Assembly: GCF_000173915.1 (NCBI RefSeq)
Contig: NZ_ACDZ02000009.1
Location: 62,001 to 126,000, forward strand
DNA: 64,000 nt
Origin: Gemella haemolysans ATCC 10379
Lineage (GTDB): Bacteria > Bacillota > Bacilli > Staphylococcales > Gemellaceae
Direction: 5' to 3'
The position numbers and the translations under genes are program-made. The notes under the pieces are model-generated. The model saw only the letters and a program-made list of their open reading frames with translations. It did no database searches and had not been told where the DNA came from. This document shows, in pieces, positions 35,449 through 45,208 of this stretch (the first letter of the stretch is position 1; each line of letters begins with the position of its first letter).

Positions 35449-35547
35449 TTGAAATTTAACTACTATTGTAAAAACTATGAAAGAGTATATTATTTATCTG
35501 TTTCAACAGGATTTTATATATATTCCAAAGTAATATCAAAAGATTAG
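35449..35547 (+). CDS. possible short tyrosine-rich peptide
   Basis: TTG start with TAGGAG seven bases before, then 32 residues with eight Tyr (KFNYYCKNYERVYYLS and more), ending TAG at 35545-35547. The end overlaps the -35 of the next gene. No promoter is obvious upstream. It may be a chance frame; in the other 250 bases of this gap (35214-35448) I see nothing. Confidence 0.2.
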   Translation: MKFNYYCKNYERVYYLSVSTGFYIYSKVISKD

Positions 35548-35574
35548 ACAAAAAAATATTCTGTATGATATAAT
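35545..35574 (+). promoter_or_regulatory. promoter of the hypothetical membrane protein
   Basis: TAGACA (-35), 18-base spacer and TGATATAAT with -10 at 35569-35574, 29 bases before the ATG. Confidence 0.6.
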
Positions 35575-35603
35575 TAAAACCTAAAGTACAAGGAGGTGAA
35601 AAC

Positions 35604-36224
35604 ATGGAAATCATCGGATATTTAATATCCTTAATCTTACTTTATGGTTTAATATATAGTACCTTAAGATTATCTAATTTTATAACAGATTATTTGACTA
35701 ATAAATACTATAAAAATTCAGTTCAAAACACATCTTTAAATAAACAAAAGATAACTCTAAAGTCTATAGAACAATCTAAGAACTACTATAATTTCCTTAT
35801 ATCATTTACAATTAAAAACTTAATTCAAAATAATGTAAATCATTCAAACATAGTTGAATTATTCAAACTACTTAGAATCTCATCACTCTCTTCATCATTT
35901 AGTACAGTATTGAATAAATATACAATCAGTGATTTAAATATACTAAAATATAAACTAAAAGAAGATTTGAAAAATAATAAGCCCCTATTTGAAAATAAAC
36001 TAGCGAAAATTATTTTAACAGCTATTACTTCAGAAAAATTTATCCCTAAGTTTACTGATCTTCTAACCAATAGTCGTTATGGAATATTGGGAATCACAGC
36101 AATAATTTTTATAATTAATGAGTATATAAAAAGAAAAAAGGAAATATTATTAAAACATGAGTACGTAATTTCAGAAATAGATAGAATAATTCAACTCAAA
36201 TCTAAAATCAATAAAAAATCTTAA
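35604..36224 (+). CDS. hypothetical protein with two membrane segments
   Basis: 206 residues. A hydrophobic helix opens (ISLILLYGLIYSTLRL) and another lies near residue 165-178 (YGILGITAIIFIINEYI). The region between is helical, Ser/Asn/Lys-rich. No recognisable domain. AAGGAGGTG ribosome site and a proper promoter and terminator indicate a real single gene. It borders the defence operon on the other strand, so a linked role is possible but not shown. Confidence 0.5.
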   Translation: MEIIGYLISLILLYGLIYSTLRLSNFITDYLTNKYYKNSVQNTSLNKQKITLKSIEQSKNYYNFLISFTIKNLIQNNVNHSNIVELFKLLRISSLSSSFSTVLNKYTISDLNILKYKLKEDLKNNKPLFENKLAKIILTAITSEKFIPKFTDLLTNSRYGILGITAIIFIINEYIKRKKEILLKHEYVISEIDRIIQLKSKINKKS

Positions 36225-36277
36225 GAAAGAATCAGAGAAAAAATACTAAAAATGATACATCTAGATAAAATTATATC

Positions 36278-36329
36278 GACCTATAAAAGTTAATCATATT
36301 AATATAACTTTTATAGGTCAATATTTTTT
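36278..36329 (+). terminator. strong terminator after the hypothetical gene
   Basis: A perfect 15-bp stem (GACCTATAAAAGTTA/TAACTTTTATAGGTC) followed by AATATTTTTT. The stretch 36330-36524 has no gene I can support. Confidence 0.85.
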
Positions 36330-36524
36330 ACAAAATATAATTGTTAATAAAAAATAAACAATACTAGGATTCCTAAATGAAGGAATATACTGAAGTATGC
36401 ATAAAAAAATATCTAGAATATTATAATAAAGGTAGCAATAAAAAGAAATTAAGACAGATAATAATATATTCGTGTATAGTATTTTTTATTTTAAATCTAT
36501 ACCGTAATCTTTTCTGTTATTTAT

Positions 36525-37085
36525 TCAATTATTTTTTATATCTAGCTTAATCTCATTATTCAATGACTTTAGAAATATACATTCTCCTTTACAAATATTA
36601 AGTGCTCTATTACTAATAATTTTTCTTTTCATAATATTTTTATCTTCATCCTCTACTTCACAAGTAAACAGTTTATAATTCAATATTTCAAGTAATATAT
36701 TAACATTAAAGTGGCTGTGGCGAATACATAAAAAACCTAAAGTAAGAAAAAGGAAAAGAAATAAAACTACCTGATCCCACTTTGTAAAATCAAAAGCAAA
36801 TAGGGGTACTATATAAGACAATATATATTCAGATGTTATAGTTTTTTCAGTTTTCACATTCTTAACCACAACCCTCGTACTTCCTTCTTTTGATTTTTCA
36901 GAGAACGTAAGTTGCAGTACTAATAAAGAAATAAAACTTATTAATAAAATGATACAAATGCTTATTCTCTCTGTCCACAAGTTATTGGTGTTTTCAGATA
37001 AGCTTTTAATATCAATAAAAAGTATTGAAATCCATAAAGGAAAAAATGAGGTGAAGTACAGACATATTGATACAAATTTAGACAT
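36525..37085 (-). CDS. kwaA: Kiwa-like membrane protein KwaA
   Basis: 186 residues with four hydrophobic helices (VSICLYFTSFFPLWISILFI, ISICIILLISFISLLVLQL, a segment with YILSYIVPLFAFDF, and VVLFLFLFLTLGFLC), then a soluble tail of about 55. This matches the size and plan of KwaA, which anchors the DUF4868 nuclease-like/DNA-binding partner KwaB and senses phage at the membrane. It directly follows the kwaB-like gene (11 bases). In the first described Kiwa systems kwaA precedes kwaB; here the order is reversed. No specific sequence motif was certain, so the call leans on its neighbour. Confidence 0.6.
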   Translation of the reverse strand: MSKFVSICLYFTSFFPLWISILFIDIKSLSENTNNLWTERISICIILLISFISLLVLQLTFSEKSKEGSTRVVVKNVKTEKTITSEYILSYIVPLFAFDFTKWDQVVLFLFLFLTLGFLCIRHSHFNVNILLEILNYKLFTCEVEDEDKNIMKRKIISNRALNICKGECIFLKSLNNEIKLDIKNN

Positions 37086-37096
37086 TTATTCTCCTC

Positions 37097-38026
37097 CTAT
37101 TCCCATTTTTTTGCTCCCGATACTTCTATAGGATTGTTATCAAACGGCTCAATCATACCTCTATCACATAATAGTTTAACAAGTTTATCCGCAGCACCTT
37201 GTTGATTCATATCAAACTTATCTCCATCAAGAGGAATCTTAAACTTTTTACCAATTTTCTTTCTCATAACATCATCTTTTAATTTATTCAAGTGCGATTC
37301 ATTAAACGAAACAAATTTTCTTGGGTTATGACCAGAACTTGCAGCTTTTCTAAATATTTCAACATCATTGATTATATTTGAATCTATAATATTAATAATT
37401 TGCTTTGCACAAATAGATTTGTATGCTCTTTCCATATTAAATAACTTCTCTCCATCAAGTGTAAGCATATAAATAATGTCATCTATAATCACAACATCAA
37501 TAAATGTTCTTAACGATATAACCTTGTTAGAAATTTCTTTAAACGTACCATTAGCATACATATATTTGTGTTTTAATGCTGTAATGGGATTTTTCATTGA
37601 AATCAATTTTATAGATAATTCCTCACCATCAATGATAACTACACCCTTAAGAACATAAGCCTTGGCAGAAAATTTCAGCGGATCAAGCTCAGAATCTGGA
37701 TCCCCGATTGCTTTAATTAGTTCTGTATATTCAGTTAAAATTAACTCATTATTACTATTTAACTTATATATTGTATTAGAAAGAGTAGATCCATCATACT
37801 CTCTTACATCTTCAAACTTCTCTTCCAGTCGTCCTTCTGAAGAACAATATATACTAGAAATCTCAGTTAGAAAATTTTTAAGTGTACCTTTCGGAGACAA
37901 AGTAATCTCTCTACCACAATACCAAGTTCCATTTTTCTTTGAAGTTTTTATTTGTAGAAGTTGTAACGACCAAGCTTCACAAGTTGTTAAATTTTCAAAT
38001 ACACTCTTTAGTTTATCTATCGACAT
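37097..38026 (-). CDS. kwaB: Kiwa-like protein KwaB (DUF4868)
   Basis: 309 residues. The middle (LKGVVIIDGEELSIKLISMKN, RTFIDVVIIDDIIYML, LFNMERAYKS) has the pattern of DUF4868, and the C-terminal FKIPLDGDKFDMNQQGAADKLVKLLCD is also of that kind. In Kiwa, KwaB binds DNA and stops phage late replication together with KwaA. The size agrees with known KwaB (about 310-315 residues). ATG with AGAGGTG five bases upstream. 54 bases separate it from the HNH gene, so it may be read with the Septu-like pair. Confidence 0.7.
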   Translation of the reverse strand: MSIDKLKSVFENLTTCEAWSLQLLQIKTSKKNGTWYCGREITLSPKGTLKNFLTEISSIYCSSEGRLEEKFEDVREYDGSTLSNTIYKLNSNNELILTEYTELIKAIGDPDSELDPLKFSAKAYVLKGVVIIDGEELSIKLISMKNPITALKHKYMYANGTFKEISNKVISLRTFIDVVIIDDIIYMLTLDGEKLFNMERAYKSICAKQIINIIDSNIINDVEIFRKAASSGHNPRKFVSFNESHLNKLKDDVMRKKIGKKFKIPLDGDKFDMNQQGAADKLVKLLCDRGMIEPFDNNPIEVSGAKKWE

Positions 38027-38080
38027 TTAAACACCTCTCTTAATAAGTTATCTTTTCTTAATTTTATCTCTTTAAATTTG

Positions 38081-39265
38081 TTATTCTTTCCACTCTTTTA
38101 TTTTTTCATAAACATCTTTTTTAAATTTACCCAATGATTTATTTATAAGTTCTTCGTCTGGGGTAAATACTACATCACCATAAATTAATTCATCAATTTT
38201 TTTCTCGAGTTCAAAACCTTCTTCTGGAAATATTTTTTTTAAGAATTCTCTATATTCAGAACCAAATTTCCGTTCTCTTTCCACCATCTCCTTTATTTCA
38301 ATATCATGGATTTCATAAGCTTCATCTAACCTCAAAGTAATGACATCTTTTTTTAATTCTTCTATATTATTTTTATCCGTTACATTACCATTCAAATCGT
38401 GTATAAAATCAATCTTATATCCATCAACATCTTTAGTTATATCAAATTTTATTTTATTTGTATTATCCCTTAAAAATGGATTTATTTTCAATTCTTTTGT
38501 CCATTTAATCCTATTACAACTACTACAACTTGGGATAAAATTATATAACGAAATTGCAAACATAGGATATTTATTTTTATTATAAATATGATCTATCTCT
38601 GAACCAAGAGCTTTCCCTCTATTATTAACATAATTTCTATTACAGTATGGACAAACAAGTAATCCCTTACCACCAAAATCTATAAAATTTCGAACCATAA
38701 GCGTATTAATTTTTTCTGGTTTTCCGGCTACATCAATTACTTTTGATAAGTTGTATAAACTTTTTATACATTCCCAATTCCCGGTATTATTATCTCTATT
38801 CTGATAAACATATTTCTCCATATCCTCAGGTTTCATTAAAAGCAGTTCTTTAAAATACTCAAAGAAAGTGTTAAATTCTTTACTATAATCTTTTCTAAAT
38901 AGCTCTATAATTTGACTACTTCTTTCTTTTATTATACTATCAACATCAGCTATAAAATTATTATCACAATTCTCCATTTTGTCATTAGACATTACTCGCA
39001 AATATTCTTTTATTATATTATCCTGTGTCATTTTATTATTAAGAATACTATTCTTATACACTTTATCTTTTTTTGAAAGTTTAGTTAACAAATAACTTCC
39101 TTTAATTTTGTGTTTTATAACATTTTCATTTGCTTTATTACTTTTTTTGCTTTTTTTGCTTTTTACATCTATCCTATCTATCTCATTTATATACTTACTA
39201 AACATAAATTTAACATAAGCATCTATAAATTCTTGTGGATAATTTGGTATTTTCAAATACATCAT
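38081..39265 (-). CDS. ptuB: Septu-like HNH endonuclease (PtuB-type)
   Basis: 394 residues. An HNH site with zinc Cys pairs: CPYCNRNY (Cys205, Cys208), EIDHIYNKNKYP (Asp225-His226) and CSSCNRIKW (Cys247, Cys250). The other parts are helical and charged. In Septu systems PtuB is the nuclease that is switched on through its ATPase partner PtuA to stop phage. Start overlaps the ATPase stop (TAATG), so the two are translationally coupled. The first 200 residues form an extension. AT-rich, Lys/Asn-rich coding unlike the teichoic-acid genes. Confidence 0.7.
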   Translation of the reverse strand: MMYLKIPNYPQEFIDAYVKFMFSKYINEIDRIDVKSKKSKKSNKANENVIKHKIKGSYLLTKLSKKDKVYKNSILNNKMTQDNIIKEYLRVMSNDKMENCDNNFIADVDSIIKERSSQIIELFRKDYSKEFNTFFEYFKELLLMKPEDMEKYVYQNRDNNTGNWECIKSLYNLSKVIDVAGKPEKINTLMVRNFIDFGGKGLLVCPYCNRNYVNNRGKALGSEIDHIYNKNKYPMFAISLYNFIPSCSSCNRIKWTKELKINPFLRDNTNKIKFDITKDVDGYKIDFIHDLNGNVTDKNNIEELKKDVITLRLDEAYEIHDIEIKEMVERERKFGSEYREFLKKIFPEEGFELEKKIDELIYGDVVFTPDEELINKSLGKFKKDVYEKIKEWKE

Positions 39266-41664
39266 TAGTTCACTTCCTCCCCAAGTTCACGAAGTTTGTT
39301 TTCAAGTTTTCTAATTTGATTTTTAATATCATCAGCCTCTGGATTAACAGCGGGAAAAGCCCTAGTAAATAATTCATAAAGTTGGTTAGACATTATCTTC
39401 TCCCCTATAGAATCAATAATCTTTTTGGCTATTTTTTTAGCATCTTCCTCATTTAAATTAGAGTATAAACTTTCATCGCCAAGATTTTCTAATTTTCCAT
39501 CAATTTTAAATCTTAAGTATTCTATCGTATCTTGAATTTTTTGGTAAGCATATTCACCTATAAACTCATCTTCATTTAGAAAGAATGCATTTTTAAAAAG
39601 TGAATATATATTTTGACCAAAAGTTCTATAATTATATATCTCCCTTCCTTCAGGAAGAAATATTATATTTTCTTCAAAAATATCCGATAAGAAAATTGGT
39701 GAATGTGTTGTAATTATAATTTGCAGATGATTTCCTTCAAAAATTTTTTCAATAATAGGTAATGCTGTACTTATCCACTTTCTTTGCCATCTAGGATGCA
39801 ATCCAAGATCTACTTCATCTAAAAGTAGCAAGTAATTTTCTTCATTTACTCCTGATGCTTTTCTACTCTGTAAAGCTATTTTTGCTGAATACAAGTTAGA
39901 AAAAGTCTTTAATAATGCTAATTCTCCCGAACTCAATCCTCCCCACTTCATTTCTAAAAATTGATTAAGATTAATATTTTCCAACTTAGAGATATTTTCT
40001 ATTAATGATGTTAATATTTCAAAATCCATATTTATTTCGTCTAGTTTAGACAATAAGCCTCCAATATCTTCTAAAAGTTCAATTTCATCATCATGTACTC
40101 CAAGCTCTCTCAATCTATCCATTACTTTTTGAGGAATTAATTTAAGTTTTACAAAATATCCATAACTCTTTAACTCAAAGTAAGAAGTATAACTTATTGC
40201 TTTAGCTACTCGAATACATGGAGTTTTTACAGTCTCCCAAAAATCCTTCCATGCTTCAAAGTCATTATTATCAATTTCTTTATGAAATATATTGATATTT
40301 TCTAGATATTTAGAAAGTTTATCATTAATTTCAATTGACGGTGGTAAAACTTTTTCCCTACCTATTAATGCCTTTAATCTTTTTATAATACCCTCTATAC
40401 TAGATTTATATTCATCATTTTCTCCCTTATTGAATCTTATATATTCAAAGTATAGATTTATTATATAAATACTATGCCATACCTCTATCCAAAATTTACT
40501 ATTTCTATCTCCTAACTCTATATTCGGTACATCCTGTCGTAATCCTCCTATACTATACTCATATGGTAAAAATTTATCTTTATCGACTCCAATTGATTTG
40601 TATTGTAAACTAATTTTTGATTGATTCTCTAACTCTGATGCATTCTGTAACTTTGATGCATTCTCTAGCATTGAAAGATGAAAATTTAAAAGATGCTCAT
40701 ATTTTTGAGGCTTAGGATTATCATAGTCAATATCAATCATATAATTTATCAAAATAGAATAAACAGCAACTAACATATCATTTATAAGATTTTTTTTGCG
40801 CTCTTCTATGTTAAGGCTATCAACATCAGATATATATTCTAGTTGGTTACTGCTGTTAGGCAGTCTTTCCCCTTCAAAATCTATCGTTACTCCTTTTTTC
40901 GTATAATCTACAAACTTTCTAATTTCATCCTTAAATATATGAACAAATTTTACTTGATTTATCGTTTCCCAAAATCTAATATCTTCTTTATTTTTTATAT
41001 CAAATAATTTTAAACTATTATTTATATTCTCAAATTTAGATGAATCAATCCGATAAGAACTATTAGAATTATCTATATTGTAATATTCATTTGCATTTGA
41101 AAACTTAATAATTTTCCAGGATTTCTCTGAATTTAACAATAAAAAATCATGCTTATATTCATCCTCATGCTCTAGTGCTATATTTTCTTTAAAATGATAA
41201 GGATCATTAACTAAAATTTGATTTCCCTTCTGATAAATCAAACAAATTGAACTTCTAAAACCAAACCTAAAAAGATTATTGATTAACATTGTTTTTCCAG
41301 TTCCATTCTCTCCAACTATAACAGTTAAATCTTTAAATTCTTTAGTATATGGAATTTGAAAAATATCCTTTTTCACTATCCTAAAACGGTACTTATTAGC
41401 ACTATCCTGTAAATGTACATCATCTTCAACAATTTTTTCTACCTTAATATCTGGAAGGAAATTTATTACTTTGTATTCTCTTTCTGACTCTTTGTTTTCC
41501 ATTTCTTTTTTAAAAAAGTCATCTTCTTTTTCCTTTTTTAAAACATTATCTTCTTTTTCCTCTTTTAAAAAGTTATCCTCTTTTTTTTCTTTTAAAGAGT
41601 TGCCTTTTCTTTTTTCTACTTCTTCTATTAAAGCAACTAATCTTACTTTATTTTTTTTACCCAT
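39265..41664 (-). CDS. ptuA: Septu-like ATPase (PtuA-type, AAA/ABC-like)
   Basis: 799 residues from the second Met. Walker A GENGTGKTML (Lys124), a signature-like WGGLSSGELALLKTF, Walker B LLLLDEVDLGLHPRW and IITTHSPIFLSD give the ABC/AAA-21 type ATPase of Septu PtuA, OLD and related defence ATPases. Residues 25-60 are a low-complexity run of Lys/Glu/Asp heptads (EKEDNVLKKEKEDDFFKKE). The first Met at 41679 has no ribosome site; the ATG at 41664 follows GGGGGAAAG. First gene of the operon. It is larger than standard PtuA, so a close relative is possible. Confidence 0.68.
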   Translation of the reverse strand: MGKKNKVRLVALIEEVEKRKGNSLKEKKEDNFLKEEKEDNVLKKEKEDDFFKKEMENKESEREYKVINFLPDIKVEKIVEDDVHLQDSANKYRFRIVKKDIFQIPYTKEFKDLTVIVGENGTGKTMLINNLFRFGFRSSICLIYQKGNQILVNDPYHFKENIALEHEDEYKHDFLLLNSEKSWKIIKFSNANEYYNIDNSNSSYRIDSSKFENINNSLKLFDIKNKEDIRFWETINQVKFVHIFKDEIRKFVDYTKKGVTIDFEGERLPNSSNQLEYISDVDSLNIEERKKNLINDMLVAVYSILINYMIDIDYDNPKPQKYEHLLNFHLSMLENASKLQNASELENQSKISLQYKSIGVDKDKFLPYEYSIGGLRQDVPNIELGDRNSKFWIEVWHSIYIINLYFEYIRFNKGENDEYKSSIEGIIKRLKALIGREKVLPPSIEINDKLSKYLENINIFHKEIDNNDFEAWKDFWETVKTPCIRVAKAISYTSYFELKSYGYFVKLKLIPQKVMDRLRELGVHDDEIELLEDIGGLLSKLDEINMDFEILTSLIENISKLENINLNQFLEMKWGGLSSGELALLKTFSNLYSAKIALQSRKASGVNEENYLLLLDEVDLGLHPRWQRKWISTALPIIEKIFEGNHLQIIITTHSPIFLSDIFEENIIFLPEGREIYNYRTFGQNIYSLFKNAFFLNEDEFIGEYAYQKIQDTIEYLRFKIDGKLENLGDESLYSNLNEEDAKKIAKKIIDSIGEKIMSNQLYELFTRAFPAVNPEADDIKNQIRKLENKLRELGEEVN

Positions 41665-41690
41665 TAATCTTTCCCCCATAGTACTGTTAT

Positions 41691-41716
41691 ATTATATTAT
41701 TCTACTATAATAGAAT
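41691..41716 (-). promoter_or_regulatory. promoter and dyad before ptuA
   Basis: On the minus strand TATAAT is at 41691-41696, and an 18-base dyad ATTCTA-CTATAA-TAGAAT at 41699-41716 overlaps the promoter upstream of it. Possible operator for self-control. Confidence 0.35.
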
Positions 41717-41763
41717 ATCTTTAGTAAAATAATTAGTAATACATATTCTAAATAATATTTATT

Positions 41764-41799
41764 CAAAAAAAATCGGATTGATTTATCATCAAACCGATT
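41764..41799 (-). terminator. terminator of wzx, separating it from the defence operon
   Basis: AATCGG-ATTGAT and ATCAAA-CCGATT stem with one mismatch, followed on the minus strand by eight U. The defence operon is thus insulated from wzx. Confidence 0.75.
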
Positions 41800-41861
41800 A
41801 AATTCTATAATTTTAAAAGCTACATAAATATTATAAATCTAATATAGCCAAATCCTGCTTC

Positions 41862-43271
41862 CTACTTAAGCATTGCCTTCATCTCTTTGATATTAACAGT
41901 TTTTAGTAAGAATATCATTCCTAGATAACTGATACCACCAACTGCAAGGTAAATTGCAAGTTCGATAATTCCGTCTAATCTTAATGTCATTTTACATGAC
42001 ATCACGGCTCCGAATATTACAAGAGATGACAATATGATTTTTGCTAAATCTTTATTAAACAATAGTTTCTTGTTAATAATATTACGGCTATAATACCACT
42101 GAATAGCGAATACTAGTATTTCAACAACTACAGATGTTATACTCGCTCCAATATATCCGAAAAATGGAATAACGGCAATATTAACAGCTACACTGACAAA
42201 GGCAGGAATCGTCGTCGATAGCATGTACTCCTTATTTTTATTTCTAACCACCAATACTTGAAAACCTAGAATATTCGTCCAACCTACAAACATAATGTTA
42301 AACACGATAACATACAGAACATACTTAACATCTTGGAAGTGTTGTCCTAAGAATAATTTAACAAACACTTCATTTACCGCAATAAGTCCAAACATCATCG
42401 GGAAAATTATAAGATTGTATAAAATGAATGAGAATTTTACCATATTTTGTGCTTCTTTATCTCTTCTTTCTGAAAGAAGATTCGCAACTCTTGGCAACAT
42501 AACAGCCCCCAATGAGTTAACTACTGTAAGAAGTATACTAATTAATTTTTGTCCTTGTTCATAGATTCCAACATCTGAATACGATCCTAGTAAACCAAGT
42601 AAAGTTCTGTCTAATACGACATAAAGTGATATTGCGACCTGTGGTAAAAATAACAGTATAGTAGGACGCATGTTTTTCTTTATACCCTCTAAATTAAAAG
42701 TTGGTCGATTTAAAAACTGCTTTGCAGGTATCCACATTACAAATTGTCCTAAGAAATCAAAGATTACAATTAAGAATACATAAAGATATAGATCCTCACT
42801 ACTTTTAATAAAAGTGAAGATACTTATTACTCCTGTCACTTTGACTACAGTATTTCTCAGTGTAATTTTTTTAAAATCTTCTTTCCCTAAAAATAACCAT
42901 GAGATATCTAGCATCTTCGTGAGTAGCACAACTCCTAAGATTAATGAAATTGTTGTACTCATTTGTGAAATACTGAATACCGCTATTAAGTAGACAGACA
43001 ACGCTAACAAACTTGCGACAAACTGAATTGCATAGATATTCCAAAATGTACTATTCACATCACTCGCAGCAGCTATTTGCTTCGTACCATATATACCAAT
43101 CCCTAACATCGCAAATAATGAGAAATAACTCACTATAGAATTATAAAATCCGTAGTTCCCTAGATCTTCACTTGTAAAAATTCTCGTAACATACGGGACC
43201 GTTATTATCGGTAATATTATCGTTAATATTTGATACGAAAGATTATATAAATAATTTTTTATTACTTTCAT
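41862..43271 (-). CDS. wzx: Wzx-type polysaccharide repeat-unit flippase
   Basis: 469 residues, about 12-14 helices. YQILTIILPIITVPYVTRIF is the Wzx/RfbX opening, and WLFLGKEDFKKITLRN follows. It moves the lipid-linked capsule unit across the membrane for Wzy. It stands apart from the rest of the capsule genes, separated by tarIJ copy 2 on the other strand. ATG with AGGA. Its divergent partner is tarI, like tacF is to tarI copy 1. Confidence 0.85.
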   Translation of the reverse strand: MKVIKNYLYNLSYQILTIILPIITVPYVTRIFTSEDLGNYGFYNSIVSYFSLFAMLGIGIYGTKQIAAASDVNSTFWNIYAIQFVASLLALSVYLIAVFSISQMSTTISLILGVVLLTKMLDISWLFLGKEDFKKITLRNTVVKVTGVISIFTFIKSSEDLYLYVFLIVIFDFLGQFVMWIPAKQFLNRPTFNLEGIKKNMRPTILLFLPQVAISLYVVLDRTLLGLLGSYSDVGIYEQGQKLISILLTVVNSLGAVMLPRVANLLSERRDKEAQNMVKFSFILYNLIIFPMMFGLIAVNEVFVKLFLGQHFQDVKYVLYVIVFNIMFVGWTNILGFQVLVVRNKNKEYMLSTTIPAFVSVAVNIAVIPFFGYIGASITSVVVEILVFAIQWYYSRNIINKKLLFNKDLAKIILSSLVIFGAVMSCKMTLRLDGIIELAIYLAVGGISYLGMIFLLKTVNIKEMKAMLK

Positions 43272-43401
43272 TATATTTCCTCAGCATATATGTGAAACTC
43301 CTAAAAACAGGAGATTTCTAAATTTTATTACTAGTATTAGTATACGTAATTTATAGCTATATTTCAACTATTTTTGTATTAATATTAGTTATCAATATTT
43401 T

Positions 43402-43429
43402 TTGAAATTCTAATCTTTCATGTTATAAT
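43402..43429 (+). promoter_or_regulatory. promoter of tarI copy 2
   Basis: TTGAAA (43402-43407), 16-base spacer, TGTTATAAT with -10 at 43424-43429, 49 bases before the ATG. Unlike the promoter of copy 1. Confidence 0.6.
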
Positions 43430-43464
43430 TAATAATGATTAGTAATAAATTTTACATTATTTTA

Positions 43465-45208
43465 AAGGAGCGAAAAAATGATATACGCAGGAATATTAGC
43501 TGGTGGAACAGGAACTAGAATGGGGATAAGTAACATGCCAAAACAATTCCTAGAATTAGGTAAAAAGCCAATACTTATTCACACAATTGAGAAGTTCTTA
43601 TTAGAGCCTGAAATCGAAAAAATCGTAGTCGGTGTTCATGAAGATTGGGTATCTCATGCTGAAGACTTAGTTGAACAATATGTTTCAGCGTTTGCTGATA
43701 GAATCATTATTACACCTGGTGGGGTTGATAGAAATACAACGATTGAAAACATCATTAATAGAATTAATGAATATAAACCTTTAACTGATGAAGATATTAT
43801 CGTAACTCATGATTCAGTTCGACCATTTATTACACTTAGAATTATTAAAGACAACATATGTCTAGCTAAAGAAAGTGATGCAGTAGACACAGTAGTAGAA
43901 GCTGTAGATACAATTGTAGAAAGCACTAATGGAGAATATATCTCAAGCATTCCAAACAGAGCTCACTACTACCAAGGTCAAACACCTCAAAGTTTCAAAT
44001 GTTTAGATTTCTTGAGTCTATATAACTCATTAGACAAAGAAGAAAAACAAATACTTACAGATGCATGTAAGATATTCGTTATAAAAGGGAAAAAAGTAGC
44101 ACTAGCTAAGGGAGAATACTCAAATATCAAAATAACTACAGTAACTGACCTTAAGATAGCTAAGAGTATGCTAGAGGACGAATAATATGATAAATCAAAT
44201 ATATCAATTAATTAAACCGAAATTTATTAATGTAAAATACAACGAAGAGAACATAAACGATGGTGACAAAATCATCATTCGTCCAAACTACATGGCACTA
44301 TGTCACGCAGACCAAAGATACTACCAAGGAAAAAGAGATCCTAAGGTACTAGCTAAAAAACTACCGATGGCACTTATTCATGAATGTGCAGGTATAGTAA
44401 TTGCAGACCCTACAGGAACATATAAAGTAGGACAAAAGGTAGTAATGATACCTAACCAACCACCAAGACAAAGTGATGAAGAATTCTATGAAAACTATAT
44501 GCCAGGAACACACTTCCTATCAAGTGGTTTCGATGGTTTTATGAGAGAGTTCGTAGCTTTACCTAAAGATAGAGTAGTAGCTTATGATAATGTGGAAGAT
44601 TCTGTTGCGGCTATAACAGAGTTCATAAGTGTTGGAATGCACGCAATGGATAGATTCTTAAATAATTCACATAGTAGAAAAGAAAGAATAGCGATAATCG
44701 GTGATGGGAGCCTAGCTTATGTTATGGCGAACATAATAAACTACACTCTTCCGGAGTGTGAGATAATCGTAATAGGTCGTCACTGGGAGAAGTTAGAACT
44801 ATTCAGTTTCGCAAAAGAAAGATACATTACTGATGAAATACCTGAAAACTTAACTTTCGATCACGGTGTAGAATGTTGTGGTGGTGATGGTAGTGGATAT
44901 GCGATAAATGACCTAATCAAGTACATCAAACCACAAGGAAGCCTAGTACTAATGGGTGTTAGTGAATATAAGGTAAATATCAATACACGTGATATCTTAG
45001 AAAAAGGACTAACGCTAATAGGTTCATCACGTTCAGGTAGAATCGATTTTGAAAAAGCTATTGAGATGCTGAGTAAAAAGAAATTCGAAAGAAGATTCAA
45101 GAATATTATTGAACTTGAGCAACCTGTGAGAAATATTAAAGACATTCATAGGCTGTTTATGATTGATTTAAATACTGCATTTAAGACTGTTTTCAAATGG
45201 GAAATATA
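43465..45208 (+). repeat. long inverted repeat, right copy (tarIJ)
   Basis: Opposite orientation to 8225-9967; about 97 % identical in protein over 575 residues, and nearly so in DNA by reading. Outside the two genes the flanks differ. Confidence 0.85.
43478..44185 (+). CDS. tarI: ribitol-5-phosphate cytidylyltransferase, copy 2
   Basis: 235 residues, same signatures as copy 1 (AGGTGTRMG, THDSVRPF, YYQGQTPQSF). Differs at three residues: Cys for Arg in NICLAKESD, and Ser for Asn twice. ATG with AAAGGAG. Its place among capsule genes and its own promoter suggest CDP-ribitol for the capsule, or extra supply for teichoic acid. Confidence 0.93.
   Translation: MIYAGILAGGTGTRMGISNMPKQFLELGKKPILIHTIEKFLLEPEIEKIVVGVHEDWVSHAEDLVEQYVSAFADRIIITPGGVDRNTTIENIINRINEYKPLTDEDIIVTHDSVRPFITLRIIKDNICLAKESDAVDTVVEAVDTIVESTNGEYISSIPNRAHYYQGQTPQSFKCLDFLSLYNSLDKEEKQILTDACKIFVIKGKKVALAKGEYSNIKITTVTDLKIAKSMLEDE

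Noticed and set aside
36377-36547. 56-codon plus-strand frame starting MKEYTEVCIKKYLEYY with a hydrophobic end
   Set aside because: No ribosome site, and its end overlaps the convergent kwaA gene. Possibly a relic, but not supportable.
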